From: Parasedimentitalea marina
Lineage (GTDB): Bacteria; Pseudomonadota; Alphaproteobacteria; Rhodobacterales; Rhodobacteraceae
Length of the DNA stretch: 64,000 nt
Direction of reading: 5' to 3'
Assembly: GCF_004006175.1 (NCBI RefSeq)
Contig: NZ_CP033219.1
Coordinates: 1,302,001-1,366,000 of the forward strand
Shown: in pieces, positions 1-9,076 of the stretch
Layout of the letters: each line of letters starts with the position of its first letter
Numbering within the stretch: position 1 is the stretch's first letter
Made by a program: the position numbers and the translations under genes
Notes under the pieces: generated by a model
Seen by the model: only the letters and a program-made list of their open reading frames with translations
What the model was told of the DNA's origin: nothing
The model's database searches: none

Positions 1-1313
1 TTTGCAAGGCGGGTCGCCAGAACCGAGAAATCCAGCTCGACGCGGCGACCAAAACCACCGCCGAGATAGGTGGTGTGCAGGTCGACCTGTTCGCTATCCA
101 GACCGGCCTCTTCGGCGCATCGGCTTAGAATGATGGTTGGCATCTGGTTGCCACACCAAACAGTCAGCTTGTTGCCCTCATACAATGCTGTGGCGTTCAT
201 CGGCTCCATGGTGGCATGGGCCAAATACGGCAGCTGGTACTCGGCACTGATTTCGCTTGCACCCTCGGGCAGCTGGTCCACATCACCGTCGTCGCGCATG
301 GTCGAGTTAGGTGCCTCGTCAAAAGCCTTGGATATATGGGCAAAGATCTGATCGGTTTCCGGTGGGTAGGGGGCCTCTTGCCAATCGACGTTGATCGCTT
401 CCACCGCCTGCATCGCCAGCCAGGTGTTGCTGGCCACCACGGCCACGCCATCGCCCATATCGACGATCTTCTCAACTCCGGGCATGGACTGCGCCTCACT
501 GGCGTCAAAGCTGTTCATGCCCGCACCCAGACGCGGGTTCATCCGCACCGAGGCGAATTTCAGGCCCGGCTGACGCACATCGATGCCAAATTCGGCGGTG
601 CCCGTGGCTTTCTCAACCATATCGACGCGTGGCTGCGATTTACCCAACAGGCGCCATTCGCTGCTTGGTCGCAACTCGGCTTTGATCGGGTCCAGTTTGC
701 CCGCATCCATCGCCAGCTCAGAATAGCTGAGCGTGGTGCCATCGGGGGCCTGAACCATCCCGTTGGCGGTCTTCAATTGGTCGCGGTCAAGGCCCAACCG
801 ATTGGCGGCGGCCTGTTTCAGGGTCTCGCGTGCTGATGCGCCGGCATGCCGCATACGGGTATAGCCGTCTTTCATCGAGGTTGAGCCACCGGTCCCTTGC
901 AGATTCAGGGTTCTCGCCAGAACTCCAAGCGTCTCGCCCAGGGAATGTTGAAAATCACTGACGTTATAGCCGCGGTTTGGCAGAGCGTCGCCAATGAAGG
1001 CGCTGTTGTAATAGGCGGCAGCGGCGGGGCCATGTAGCACCCGAACGGCGTCCAGTTCCACGTCCAGCTCTTCGGCGATCAGCGCGGCCCAGGTGGTTTT
1101 TACCCCCTGGCCCATTTCAGCGCGCGGGGCGAACAGGGTGACGCCTTGCTGGTCGATCAGCACAAAGGGACTTAGGGCTGTTTCACCTTCGCCAGGGCTT
1201 AGCGGATTGGGGGCTGGGCGGCTGACGTAATAGGCGCCAAAGGCGACGCCACCGACGATGGCGGCAGATCCGATCAGGAAGGTGCGGCGGGCGATTTTTC
1301 CGATGCTGGCCAT
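1..1313 (-). CDS. Molybdopterin-binding subunit of an IorB-type aldehyde/isoquinoline oxidoreductase (partial)
   Basis: This is the large, molybdenum-cofactor-binding subunit of a xanthine-dehydrogenase-family hydroxylase. The window edge cuts off its C-terminal part. About 437 codons are visible; the family usually has 700 or more. The N-terminus carries a twin-arginine-like signal (RRTFL at residues 9-13, then a hydrophobic Gly/Ala stretch), so export by Tat is likely. The cofactor-site motif GGGFGRR lies at residues 418-424. ATG 1313 was chosen because it lies 3 bases after the stop of the [2Fe-2S] subunit gene and gives the signal sequence directly. The two genes form an iorAB-like operon whose electrons probably pass to a periplasmic cytochrome or quinone. 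The substrate cannot be told from the sequence: aldehydes and N-heterocycles are both known for the family. Confidence 0.85.
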   Translation of the reverse strand, partial: MASIGKIARRTFLIGSAAIVGGVAFGAYYVSRPAPNPLSPGEGETALSPFVLIDQQGVTLFAPRAEMGQGVKTTWAALIAEELDVELDAVRVLHGPAAAAYYNSAFIGDALPNRGYNVSDFQHSLGETLGVLARTLNLQGTGGSTSMKDGYTRMRHAGASARETLKQAAANRLGLDRDQLKTANGMVQAPDGTTLSYSELAMDAGKLDPIKAELRPSSEWRLLGKSQPRVDMVEKATGTAEFGIDVRQPGLKFASVRMNPRLGAGMNSFDASEAQSMPGVEKIVDMGDGVAVVASNTWLAMQAVEAINVDWQEAPYPPETDQIFAHISKAFDEAPNSTMRDDGDVDQLPEGASEISAEYQLPYLAHATMEPMNATALYEGNKLTVWCGNQMPTIILSRCAEEAGLDSEQVDLHTTYLGGGFGRRVELDFSVLATRLA

Positions 1314-1316
1314 GCT

Positions 1317-1781
1317 TCAGACTTCTTTCATTTTTGATGCGGCGGTGTGCACCGCAGCGCGGATACGTGGATAGGTGCCACAGCGGCACAGGTTGCCCTG
1401 CATGGCCTCGTCGATGTCAGCATCCGTGGGCGAGGGGTTCTCGGCCAGAAGGCTGGCGGCCTGCATGATCTGGCCAGACTGACAATATCCACATTGTGCG
1501 ACCTGATGGTCGACCCAGGCCTGTTGGATCACCGCCATGGCGCCGGGTTTGCCGAGCCCCTCGATGGTGGTGATGTCTCCGTCTACATCCCCCAGAGCCA
1601 CCTGGCACGAGCGCACGGCCACGCCGTCGATATGCACGGTGCAGGCGCCGCAGGCCGCGACGCCGCAGCCGTATTTGGTGCCGGTCAGCCCGACGTTATC
1701 GCGCAGGACCCACAACAGGGGGACGTCGTCAGGCAGATCCACTTGATGGGATTTTCCATTGATGCGAAGGCGGGTCGACAT
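1317..1781 (-). CDS. [2Fe-2S] subunit of IorA-type molybdenum hydroxylase
   Basis: The 154-aa protein is the small iron-sulfur subunit that relays electrons from the molybdenum site of its partner. The N-terminal plant-ferredoxin-like domain has Cys39, Cys44, Cys47 and Cys59. The C-terminal helical domain has Cys97, Cys100, Cys132 and Cys134 (CGYC and CRC motifs), so all eight cluster ligands are present. The length is normal for IorA/CoxS-like subunits. The gene is first in the operon, and the large-subunit gene follows after 3 bases. It is divergent from a TetR gene, and the 97-base gap holds repeated TGTCA/TGACA half-sites, so control by that regulator is likely. Confidence 0.9.
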   Translation of the reverse strand: MSTRLRINGKSHQVDLPDDVPLLWVLRDNVGLTGTKYGCGVAACGACTVHIDGVAVRSCQVALGDVDGDITTIEGLGKPGAMAVIQQAWVDHQVAQCGYCQSGQIMQAASLLAENPSPTDADIDEAMQGNLCRCGTYPRIRAAVHTAASKMKEV

Positions 1782-1836
1782 GGCGGTATACTCTCTGCTG
1801 TGCGGGTGCTGACAAAATGATCAGTAAATGTCAGGA

Positions 1837-1848
1837 TGTCAATTGACA
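1837..1848. promoter_or_regulatory. Candidate TetR operator between iorA and tetR
   Basis: TGTCAATTGACA is a perfect 12-base palindrome in the divergent intergenic region. Further half-sites flank it: TGACA at 1810-1814, TGTCA at 1829-1833 and TGTCA at 1863-1867. TTGACA reads as a -35 hexamer on both strands inside the palindrome. Binding by the adjacent TetR protein is inferred from position only. Confidence 0.45.
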
Positions 1849-1878
1849 AATTTCAGGAAGAATGTCAGAAGCGGTTTT

Positions 1879-2460
1879 ATGATCAAAGCAAGTGATGACC
1901 CCAAGCAGCAGGCGATCCTGGAATCCGCATGGGCGGCCTTTTCGACCTATGGATTCCGCAAGACATCGATGGATGACATAGCCCGGGGTGCGGGCATGTC
2001 GCGCCCGGCCTTGTACCTGCATTATCGCAACAAAGAGGCGATCTTTGGTGGGCTGGTCGAGGCACATTATGGGCTGGCGCTGGATCAGGTCGCTTTGGCG
2101 TTGGACACTGAGGGCACACCGGCAGAGCGGCTGCATGCGGCGTTTGAGGCGCAGGGTGGGCCCGCAATGCAGGCGATGATGGATTCGCCGCATGGGCTCG
2201 AGCTGTTCGAGGCTGGAATGTCCGTCGCCGGGGATGCGATTGACGCAGGCGAGCGCGCGCTGCGGTCGGTCTATGGCACTTGGCTACAGCGAGAACATGC
2301 CGCTGGGCGAGTGGCGCTGACGGGGCCGGTTGACGAGGTCGCGCGCACCTTTTGCGCAGCGATGAAGGGCATCAAACATACGTCGCAGGACTACGCCAGC
2401 TATGCCTCTGGTATGGCACAGCTGGCGGCGTTGTTTGGGGCGGCCCTTAGGCCGCAGTAA
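1879..2460 (+). CDS. TetR family transcriptional regulator
   Basis: The 193-aa protein has the usual TetR plan. An N-terminal three-helix DNA-binding domain includes the typical run TSMDDIARGAGMSRPALYLHY, with K/R-N-K-E following, and a divergent C-terminal ligand and dimer domain follows. An in-frame ATG at 1828 would add 17 residues but lies inside the repeated half-sites, so ATG 1879 is preferred; AGAAG about 8 bases upstream may serve as its ribosome site. The gene is divergent from iorA and probably represses the oxidoreductase and itself. A GC hairpin (GCGGCC-ctta-GGCCGC, 2440-2455) lies in the last codons, before the convergent kynA gene, but it has no T-run. Confidence 0.88.
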   Translation: MIKASDDPKQQAILESAWAAFSTYGFRKTSMDDIARGAGMSRPALYLHYRNKEAIFGGLVEAHYGLALDQVALALDTEGTPAERLHAAFEAQGGPAMQAMMDSPHGLELFEAGMSVAGDAIDAGERALRSVYGTWLQREHAAGRVALTGPVDEVARTFCAAMKGIKHTSQDYASYASGMAQLAALFGAALRPQ

Positions 2461-2478
2461 CCGGGTACAGGCGCTGGA

Positions 2479-3312
2479 CTATAGTTCGGTGCGCAAATGC
2501 CAAAGTTCGGGAAACAATTCGACCGCCAGCATCCGTTTCAGATAACTCACCCCGCCGGTGCCGCCGGTGCCGCGTTTGAAGCCGATAACGCGCTCAACCG
2601 TCGTGACGTGGTTGAACCGCCAGCGGCGGAAGTAGTCCTCGAGGTCCACCAGTTTTTCAGCCAGTTCGTACAGTTCCCAGTGGGTTTCCGGGTCGCGATA
2701 GATCTCGGTCCAGGCGGCCTGCACAGCGGCATGTGGTTGGTGGGTTTCGGATGAAGGGCGGTTCATAACCTCATCCGGAAGCGGAAACGCCTGGGCCAGT
2801 GCCTTTAGCGCCACGTCATATAGCGAAGGCTGCGCCAGTTCCTCTTGTAGTAATTCAACCAGATCCGGGCGGTGGGCATGTGGCTTTAGCATCGCCGTGT
2901 TTCGGTTGCCCAGCATGAATTCGATCTGACGGTACTGGTGCGATTGAAAGCCTGAGCTCTGGCCAAGTTCATCGCGAAAGGCCGTATAGTCCGAGGGGGT
3001 CATGGTGCGCAACACATCCCAGGCTGAGTTCAGCTGTTCGAAAATCCGCGATACTCGCGCCAGCATCTTCATGGCTTGGTGCGCTTTGCCATCCAGCAGA
3101 CAGGTGCGGGCGGCGCTCAGCTCGTGTAGAGCCAGCCGCATCCACAGTTCCGAGGTCTGGTGCTGGATGATGAACAGCATTTCATCATGGGTGTCAGTCC
3201 AGGTTTTCTGGGCGTTCAGCAACATGTCCAGCGACAGGTAGTCGCCATAGGACATGCGGTCTTTGAAATTCATTTCAGCGCCGTCTTTGGACGGATCATA
3301 AGGTTTGCTCAT
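2479..3312 (-). CDS. kynA: Tryptophan 2,3-dioxygenase
   Basis: This heme enzyme opens the indole ring of tryptophan to N-formylkynurenine, the first step of the kynurenine route. The 277-aa length is typical of bacterial TDO. The motif HQTSELW at 51-57 holds the active-site His51. FNHVTTVER places the likely proximal heme ligand at His235, followed by the GTGGTGG substrate-binding loop at 248-254. The start is supported by GGGAG upstream of ATG 3312. It overlaps the end of the preceding GNAT gene by 17 bases, so kynU, GNAT and kynA are one transcription unit. The formamidase kynB, needed for the step between KynA and KynU, is not in this window. Confidence 0.95.
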   Translation of the reverse strand: MSKPYDPSKDGAEMNFKDRMSYGDYLSLDMLLNAQKTWTDTHDEMLFIIQHQTSELWMRLALHELSAARTCLLDGKAHQAMKMLARVSRIFEQLNSAWDVLRTMTPSDYTAFRDELGQSSGFQSHQYRQIEFMLGNRNTAMLKPHAHRPDLVELLQEELAQPSLYDVALKALAQAFPLPDEVMNRPSSETHQPHAAVQAAWTEIYRDPETHWELYELAEKLVDLEDYFRRWRFNHVTTVERVIGFKRGTGGTGGVSYLKRMLAVELFPELWHLRTEL

Positions 3313-3787
3313 GGGGGGCTCCCAAAGTCAGTGACATGGCAAACCGCTTTAGCTGTTCGCCGTTTATGTCAACTATTTCCATTTCGTCGACCTGCCAGCC
3401 CTGGCGGGCAAAGAAGGGCCGCGCCAACAGGCTGGCATGGGTCGTCATCCGCGTCAGATTTGCACCGCGCGCCCGTTCAAGGATGACGTCATAGAGAGTT
3501 TGCGCCACAGAGCGACCCATCCACCGGGGGCGCACAAAGGCAAAGTCGATGTAACCCTGCAAGCTTGCGGCCATGAAACCCGCAATCTCACCATCGGATT
3601 GGGCAACGCAGACATCGAGAGCGGCAAGTCGGTCGGGCCATGTTGCCGGCATCGTTGAACCAGGTGCCCAAGCTTGTCGTTGCGCAAGGCTGTAGTGGGC
3701 TGAAGCGCCGTCGTGTATGGCCTCGTAAAAGATGGCAAACAGCGTTTCTGCGTCGTCAGTGTGATAGGCCCGTGTGGTGACACTCAT
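3296..3787 (-). CDS. GNAT family N-acetyltransferase between kynU and kynA
   Basis: The 163-aa protein has the features of a GCN5-related acyltransferase. There is an N-terminal [19 protein letters not shown] helix region, then strands around [18 protein letters not shown]. An Arg/Gly acyl-CoA loop ([15 protein letters not shown]) is followed by a C-terminal part with FFARQGW, the usual GNAT motif B shape. ATG 3787 overlaps the kynU stop by 4 bases (ATGA), and its own stop overlaps kynA, so expression is tightly linked to tryptophan breakdown. The substrate is unknown. An amine of the pathway (kynurenine or a by-product) is a guess from context only; a protein or antibiotic target is equally possible. 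Confidence 0.8.
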   Translation of the reverse strand: MSVTTRAYHTDDAETLFAIFYEAIHDGASAHYSLAQRQAWAPGSTMPATWPDRLAALDVCVAQSDGEIAGFMAASLQGYIDFAFVRPRWMGRSVAQTLYDVILERARGANLTRMTTHASLLARPFFARQGWQVDEMEIVDINGEQLKRFAMSLTLGAPHEQTL

Positions 3788-4977
3788 GTCACCGCAGAAC
3801 GGATTTTATATTCGGGGCGGTCCCACAGATTATTGGTCATGACATCTGCGATGATGTCGACAGCGGCATGTACATCCGCTTCGTCGGTATACAGCGGTGT
3901 AAAGCCAAAACGCATGATGTCAGGGGCACGGAAATCGCCGATGACACCGCGGGCAATCAGAGCCTGCATAGCGGCATAGCCCTCGTGAAAGCGGAACGAA
4001 ACCTGGCTGCCGCGCTGCTGACCGTCCCGTGGGCTGGCGAGAGTTAGCTCGGGGCACTGGGCCTCGACTTCGGCGATGAACAGGTCGCAGAGTTCGATGG
4101 ACTTGGCGCGAACCGCAGCCATATCGGTCATGTCCCAGATATCCATCGCGGCCTCTAGCGCGGTAAGTTGCAGCACCGGCGGCGTACCAACGCGCATACG
4201 TTCGACACCGGGGGCCGGGCGATAGGCGAGATCAAAGGCAAAGGGGGCCTCGTGGCCCAACCAGCCGGACAGCGCCGGGCGAACCTGATCGGCGTGACGT
4301 GGGGCGACGTAGATAAAGGCCGGGGCACCGGGGCCGCCGTTCAGATATTTATAGCTGCATCCCACCGCGAAATCGGCGTTGCAGGCGGCCAGATCGACCG
4401 GTAGAGCGCCTGCTGAATGGGCAAGGTCCCAGACCGTCACGATACCTTTGGCTTGGGCCTGTTCAGTGATGGCCTGCATGTCATGCATGCGGCCGGTACG
4501 GTAATCCACCTGAGTGAGCATCAGCACGGCGATGTCGTCACCCAGATTGTCGACCACGGCCTCGGGATCGACCACCCGCAATTCATAATCATCCCCAAGT
4601 GAGCGCAGCAGCCCGTCCGCCATATAAAGATCGGTAGGGAAGTTGCCATTGTCGGACAGTACCACCTTGCGGGTCGGGTTCAGATCCAGCGCCGACGCAA
4701 CGGCCTGATAGACCTTAATGGACAGGGTGTCGCCCATCACCACATGGCCCGGCTCGGCCCCAATCAGGCGGCCAACCCGGTCACCCAAATCAGAGGATTT
4801 CTTCATCCAGCCGGCTTTGTTCCAGCCAGTGATCAGCATCTCGCCCCATTCGTCCTGCATCATCGCGCCGACCCGTTTTGTCGCAGCAAGGGGAAGTGGG
4901 CCCAGCGAGTTGCCATCAAGGTAGATCATGCCCTGAGGCAAGTGGAACATGGCTTTGGTAGCGGCGAAGTCGGTCAT
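3784..4977 (-). CDS. kynU: Kynureninase
   Basis: This PLP enzyme cleaves kynurenine to anthranilate and alanine. The 397-aa protein shows IYLDGNSLGPLP near the start, the PLP-contacting stretch VWDLAHSAGALPVDL, and CSYKYLNGGPG with the Schiff-base lysine at Lys210. ATG 4977 is preferred over an in-frame ATG at 5010 because it has GAGG seven bases upstream and gives the usual family N-terminus. The gene is first in the minus-strand unit, so the promoter must lie in 4978-5132, shared with a divergent DUF1059 gene. I see no clear operator there. With KynA it makes anthranilate, which presumably is degraded or used elsewhere. Confidence 0.95.
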   Translation of the reverse strand: MTDFAATKAMFHLPQGMIYLDGNSLGPLPLAATKRVGAMMQDEWGEMLITGWNKAGWMKKSSDLGDRVGRLIGAEPGHVVMGDTLSIKVYQAVASALDLNPTRKVVLSDNGNFPTDLYMADGLLRSLGDDYELRVVDPEAVVDNLGDDIAVLMLTQVDYRTGRMHDMQAITEQAQAKGIVTVWDLAHSAGALPVDLAACNADFAVGCSYKYLNGGPGAPAFIYVAPRHADQVRPALSGWLGHEAPFAFDLAYRPAPGVERMRVGTPPVLQLTALEAAMDIWDMTDMAAVRAKSIELCDLFIAEVEAQCPELTLASPRDGQQRGSQVSFRFHEGYAAMQALIARGVIGDFRAPDIMRFGFTPLYTDEADVHAAVDIIADVMTNNLWDRPEYKIRSAVT

Positions 4978-5132
4978 TGGGGCCTCATCGGGTGAATGTA
5001 TTTCAAGCATAAAGTATATAGACTAGTATGCGACGATTGGAGAGCTGTCGAGGCAAATAAAACTCTGCCCCACACACTCGTCAAACCCGATCACGGCTCT
5101 AATTGGTTATTGGTAATAGAAAAGGATCGACT

Positions 5133-5351
5133 ATGGCTAATGCTTACTCATATTCCTGCAGAGATTGCGAGGGCATGGAATTTTGCCCAGCGAGCCTGGT
5201 GGCCGCGACGGAAACTGAAGTTTGGAAACTCATCAAGTTGCATGCTGAATTTGCGCATGGAGAAGATCCGGCGGACTGGGACGACGAAACCCGAACCTAT
5301 CTGGCAACATTGATTGTGCCGACCAATGTGCGGGTCAAGGAACCGAGCTAG
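5133..5351 (+). CDS. DUF1059 family small protein
   Basis: The 72-aa acidic protein matches the DUF1059 pattern: SCRDCEGMEFCP with three cysteines at the N-terminus, then an amphipathic section ending with HAEFAHG and a DDETRTYLATLI tail. ATG 5133 follows AAAGGAT at good spacing; an upstream TTG at 5103 is less likely. The function of the family is unknown. The cysteines could bind a metal, but that is inference. It is divergent from kynU and ends 19 bases before the convergent MmcQ/YjbR gene. Confidence 0.75.
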   Translation: MANAYSYSCRDCEGMEFCPASLVAATETEVWKLIKLHAEFAHGEDPADWDDETRTYLATLIVPTNVRVKEPS

Positions 5352-5370
5352 CAATCCGTGAAATGACGGC

Positions 5371-5742
5371 TTAGGTGTGACGGAGCTCGGGAATGTTCAG
5401 TTCACGGCGTTTCTTTTTCGACAGGCCAGCCGCAACCAGATCATAAGAAATCTCGATATGTCGCCGCAGTTCGATGTCGGACAGGCCAGGCGCATCATAG
5501 TGTTGCAGCCACTTCATGCCGCGCGAAGCCAGATAAGGGGCAGGGCGGACACCGGGTTGTTCCTGCAACACCTCATAGGCGATTTCGCTAACTTTGAACG
5601 TAAAGGCATCGCGCCCGTCGGCCCAGCCACAGATGGCAAAGACCTTGGGGCCGACCTTCCACACATCAGCATTGCCCCATTGCACCACATGGCTGGTGGC
5701 GGGCATGGCGGCGCAGAATGTGTTGAAGCTGGCGCGATCCAT
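5371..5742 (-). CDS. MmcQ/YjbR family protein
   Basis: The 123-aa protein carries the MmcQ/YjbR fold signatures. These are an N-terminal FNTFCAAMPATSHVVQWGNADVWKV-type section, KVFAICGW, then FKVSEIAYEVLQEQPGVRPAPYLASRGMKWLQ and a C-terminal ELRRHIEISYDLVAAGLSKKKR basic helix. The fold is CyaY-like, with proposed but weakly supported DNA binding. ATG 5742 was chosen because it shares one base with the stop of the upstream SDR gene (TAATG), indicating translational coupling. A longer version from 5805 would overlap the SDR gene by 64 bases and is unlikely. Its biochemical role is not known. Confidence 0.82.
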   Translation of the reverse strand: MDRASFNTFCAAMPATSHVVQWGNADVWKVGPKVFAICGWADGRDAFTFKVSEIAYEVLQEQPGVRPAPYLASRGMKWLQHYDAPGLSDIELRRHIEISYDLVAAGLSKKKRRELNIPELRHT

Positions 5743-6494
5743 TACATTTCCCCGCCGGAAATTTGCAATGCCTGACCATTCACGGACCCGGAATTGACAC
5801 CGCATAAAAACAGGGCGGCCTCGGCGACCTCTTCGGGGGCGATCAAACGACCATGTGGGTTGGCGCCGACCATGACTTGCATGGCCTCGTCTTCACTCAT
5901 ACCGGTGCGTTTCATGATGCTTTCGACGTTTTGCGGCACGATATTGGTGTCCACGTAGGCGGGGCATATTGCGTTGAAGGTATAGGGCTTACCGACGTAG
6001 TCGGCGGCAAGTGCCCTGATCATGCCTACCATCGCGTGTTTGCTAGAAGTGTAGCAACTGCCCCCTTTTAGCCCCTTCAGCCCGGCAATTGAGGAGATCG
6101 CAATAACGCGGCCCCAATCGGTGCCGTGCATCGATTTGAGGCATTCACGGATGGTCAGGAAACACCCGTCGACATTGATCGCCATCATGGTGCGCCAGAA
6201 CTCCATATCCGTTTTATGCAAGGCGCGGCCTTCGGCGATGCCGGCGTTAGGCACGCAGATCTGCACGGGACCACGGGCCTCAATGGCTTTGGCGACGCCG
6301 GTGACCACCGAGTCCTCGTTGGCCACGTCCATTTGCACAGCATGCAACCCGTTGACGGCAACCTGTTCCAGCACCTCGGCGCGGCGGCCCGTAATAGTGA
6401 CCTGTGCGCCCTGTGCGGCCAATGCCTGGGCAATAGCCAGTCCAATGCCAGTGCCGCCGCCGGTAACCAATGCGTGTTTTCCGTTTAATGTCAT
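5742..6494 (-). CDS. Short-chain dehydrogenase/reductase (3-hydroxyacyl or hydroxybutyrate type)
   Basis: The 250-aa classical SDR has the NAD(P)-binding TGGGTGIG at 11-18, a PNAG motif at 82-85, catalytic Ser134/135, Tyr148 and Lys152 (YTSSK), and structural Asn107. The C-terminal half (AICPAYVDTNI, then a stretch ending FLCGVNSGSVNGQ) resembles 3-hydroxybutyrate dehydrogenases and related beta-oxidation SDRs. The exact substrate cannot be read from the sequence. The basic GRR after beta-2 suggests NADP is possible. It heads a two-gene unit with the MmcQ/YjbR gene. An inverted repeat (TACCA-N5-TGGTA) lies about 95 bases upstream. Confidence 0.85.
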   Translation of the reverse strand: MTLNGKHALVTGGGTGIGLAIAQALAAQGAQVTITGRRAEVLEQVAVNGLHAVQMDVANEDSVVTGVAKAIEARGPVQICVPNAGIAEGRALHKTDMEFWRTMMAINVDGCFLTIRECLKSMHGTDWGRVIAISSIAGLKGLKGGSCYTSSKHAMVGMIRALAADYVGKPYTFNAICPAYVDTNIVPQNVESIMKRTGMSEDEAMQVMVGANPHGRLIAPEEVAEAALFLCGVNSGSVNGQALQISGGEM

Positions 6495-6904
6495 GTCTCA
6501 ATCTCCTCTGGCCACAATCCTAATCAGAGCAGGGGGGATGGCAAGCTGGTCGTCCCGTCACAAAGCCGGTGTTCGACCAATCCTTTTTTACCACACTATG
6601 GTAGCTAAAAGGGGAGTGGAGACAGGATTTGTGCTGGCGCTAACATATTCGAATCTCAGTGAAAGTACGATCAAACTCAATTCGACCGGCGGGAGAAACC
6701 CAAAGTATTAAGTAGGCATTTTGGTCATTATGTGCAGTATCGTGACGCAATCGGGAAGAGATTCGTCGTTTGTGCAGGTTTTGGGCAATTTGTCCTTTCT
6801 GAAGCCTTGATGATGATTGGCTCTGGACCTGTCGGCTTTAGAAGGGGAAACTAAGCCGCAATGATCATGGTATTTGCAACCGGCCTGCAGTGGGGCGATA
6901 TTTG
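6495..6904. other. Intergenic region without a convincing gene
   Basis: These 410 bases separate the divergent SDR gene and the methyltransferase gene. Short open frames on both strands have neither ribosome sites nor recognisable content. The only structure I see is TACCA-cacta-TGGTA at 6589-6603. The composition is more AT-rich than the flanks, as expected for two promoters. Confidence 0.6.
6589..6603. promoter_or_regulatory. Inverted repeat TACCA-N5-TGGTA
   Basis: Two 5-base arms separated by CACTA lie upstream of the SDR gene, just after a run of six T. This could be a repressor site for the SDR/MmcQ unit. No regulator gene is adjacent and the arms are short, so this is weak. Confidence 0.25.
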
Positions 6905-7354
6905 ATGCAGCGGTTGGATGTTCCGCCGCTGTGGCTGCTGGCTTGCGTCCTTGGCGCCTGGGTGCAGGCGCGGTTCTGGTCGTTTGGGCTGGGCTTTGGC
7001 GGCGCTTGGGCTGATTTTGTTAGCGGCTTGTTGATTGCCGGAGGCGTTCTTTTGGCGGCGTTGGCTGTCAATGAGATGCGACGCCAGCGCACCACTGTTT
7101 TGCCGCATAAGACGCCGAGCCATTTGGTGCAGTCAGGGATTTTCAGCCGCTCGCGAAATCCGATCTACTTGGGGGACGTTCTTATTCTGGCGGGGTTCAT
7201 TCTGCGGTTTGATGCGGTGCTATGTCTGCCATTGATCCCGGTGTTCACTTGGATACTGGAAAAACGGTTCATCCTTCCAGAGGAAGACAGGATGCGGCGC
7301 ACATTCCGGGCGGATTGGGGTCGCTATGAACAAAAGACCCGGCGCTGGGTTTGA
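6905..7354 (+). CDS. Isoprenylcysteine carboxyl methyltransferase-family membrane protein
   Basis: The 149-aa protein has three or four hydrophobic segments (about residues 8-28, 35-58, 88-110) and the family motif SRNPIYLG near residue 83, preceded by SGIFSRS and followed by an EEDRMRRTFRADWGRYEQKTRRW tail. This is the pattern of the ICMT/phospholipid-methyltransferase family in bacteria, which bind S-adenosylmethionine and methylate membrane-associated substrates. The bacterial substrate is unknown. ATG 6905 is preferred; GTG 6890 would add five residues. It stands alone, 137 bases before pntA. Confidence 0.8.
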   Translation: MQRLDVPPLWLLACVLGAWVQARFWSFGLGFGGAWADFVSGLLIAGGVLLAALAVNEMRRQRTTVLPHKTPSHLVQSGIFSRSRNPIYLGDVLILAGFILRFDAVLCLPLIPVFTWILEKRFILPEEDRMRRTFRADWGRYEQKTRRWV

Positions 7355-7491
7355 AGTAGACGTGGCGTTGCAGCCGAAAATGCGGCACCGCAGTAATATG
7401 TTTGCGCAGGTTTATTGCGTGCGATAGAGAAAATTATTGCGGTTCGTACCTAACGGGTGCGGGCCTGGCTAAATCGAGAGGGACCAATACG

Positions 7492-9063
7492 GTGAAGATA
7501 GGTACACCAAAAGAGATATTTAACGGCGAGGCGCGTGTAGCGATGACGCCGGAGTCTGCGCGTCACTTGCAAAAGCTGGGCTATGACTGCGCCATCGAAA
7601 CCGGAGCAGGGGCCGCTGCTGGTTTTTCTGATGCCACCTATGTGGAGGCTGGGGTTGAGATCATCAAGACACCAGCGGCGCTGTGGAAATCAGTGGATAT
7701 CGTCGCCAAGGTCCGTCAGCCCAGTGAGGTTGAACTGAAGCGGATGACCAGCGGCAAGACGCTGATCTCGTTTTTCAACCCGGCAGGCAACGAGGCCGGA
7801 ATGGAGCTGGCCAAGTCCAAGGGCGCCAATGTGATTGCCATGGAAATGGTGCCTCGTATTTCGCGTGCTCAGAAGATGGATGCGCTGTCATCGATGGCCA
7901 ATATCGCCGGTTACCGTGCGGTGATCGAGGCGGGCAACAATTTTGGTCGCTTCTTTACTGGCCAGATCACCGCTGCGGGTAAGGTTCCGCCTGCCAAGGT
8001 TCTTGTGGTTGGCGCTGGCGTTGCCGGTTTGGCTGCCGTTGGCACCTCGACCTCGCTGGGGGCGATCACTCTGGCCTTTGACGTGCGTCCCGAAGTGGCC
8101 GAACAGGTTGAATCGATGGGCGCCGAGTTTGTCTATCTCGATTTTGAGGAAGACCAGGCTGATGGTGCGGCGACTGGGGGGTATGCTGCGGTCTCTAGCC
8201 CAGAATTCCGCGCCGCTCAGCTGGCCAAGTTCCTTGAACTGGCGCCTGAGGTGGACATTGTCATCACCACGGCGCTGATCCCGAACCGCGAGGCACCTGA
8301 GCTGTGGACCGAAGAGATGGTCGCGGCGATGAAGCCGGGCTCGGTGATTGTTGATCTGGCGGCTGAAAAGGGTGGCAACTGTAAGCTGACGGTGATGGAC
8401 GAAAAGATCGTCACCGAAAATGGTGTCACCATCATTGGCTATACCGACTTCCCCAGCCGGATGGCGGCGCAGGCCTCGACCTTGTATGCGACCAACATCC
8501 GTCACATGGTGACTGACCTGACCCCTGAAAAGGATGGTCAGATCAATCACAACATGGAAGATGACGTGATCCGCGGCGCCACGGTGACCTTTGAGAAAGA
8601 GATCACCTTTCCGCCGCCACCACCGAAAGTTCAAGCGATTGCGGCCAAACCCAAAGAGGTGGTGCCCGAGCTAACGGCCGAGGAGAAACGGGCGGCTGAG
8701 GCCGCGGCGTTTAAGGCGGCGACCAAGCAGCAGGTGACTCTGCTGGGGGTCGGCGCGGTCCTGATGTTACTGGTTGGATTGGTGGCGCCGGCCAGTTTCA
8801 TGCAGCACTTTATTGTGTTTGTGCTGGCCTGCTTTGTTGGCTTCCAGGTGATCTGGGGCGTCGCGCATTCGCTGCACACGCCGCTGATGGCGGTGACCAA
8901 TGCGATTTCGTCGATCATCATTCTGGGTGCGCTGATGCAGATCGGATCAGGGTCGTTCCTGGTGATCCTGCTGGCCTCGCTGTCCATTTTCATGGCCGGG
9001 ATCAACATCTTTGGCGGCTTCCTCGTAACACGGCGCATGCTTGCCATGTTCCAGAAATCTTAA
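7492..9063 (+). CDS. pntA: NAD(P) transhydrogenase subunit alpha
   Basis: PntA is the NAD(H)-binding part of the proton-translocating transhydrogenase, which uses the proton gradient to make NADPH. The 523-aa protein starts at GTG 7492 ([19 protein letters not shown]), with AGAGGGA eight bases upstream. The alanine-dehydrogenase-like domain contains the Rossmann loop [13 protein letters not shown] near residue 170. A Pro-rich PPPPPK stretch near residue 380 and an Ala/Glu-rich linker lead to a C-terminal membrane domain of about four helices. This is the one-piece E. coli arrangement, not the split alpha1/alpha2 form of some alphaproteobacteria. pntB follows after 13 bases. Confidence 0.96.
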   Translation: MKIGTPKEIFNGEARVAMTPESARHLQKLGYDCAIETGAGAAAGFSDATYVEAGVEIIKTPAALWKSVDIVAKVRQPSEVELKRMTSGKTLISFFNPAGNEAGMELAKSKGANVIAMEMVPRISRAQKMDALSSMANIAGYRAVIEAGNNFGRFFTGQITAAGKVPPAKVLVVGAGVAGLAAVGTSTSLGAITLAFDVRPEVAEQVESMGAEFVYLDFEEDQADGAATGGYAAVSSPEFRAAQLAKFLELAPEVDIVITTALIPNREAPELWTEEMVAAMKPGSVIVDLAAEKGGNCKLTVMDEKIVTENGVTIIGYTDFPSRMAAQASTLYATNIRHMVTDLTPEKDGQINHNMEDDVIRGATVTFEKEITFPPPPPKVQAIAAKPKEVVPELTAEEKRAAEAAAFKAATKQQVTLLGVGAVLMLLVGLVAPASFMQHFIVFVLACFVGFQVIWGVAHSLHTPLMAVTNAISSIIILGALMQIGSGSFLVILLASLSIFMAGINIFGGFLVTRRMLAMFQKS

Positions 9064-9076
9064 GGAGGTCTGGATC

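Noticed and set aside
216..836. 206-codon open frame on plus, opposite the molybdenum hydroxylase gene
   Set aside because: It is the antisense shadow of a GC-rich gene; no ribosome site and no family content, while the minus-strand frame has clear motifs.
7888..8634. 248-codon open frame antisense to pntA
   Set aside because: Composition is rich in Arg/His, typical for shadows; pntA motifs are intact on the other strand.
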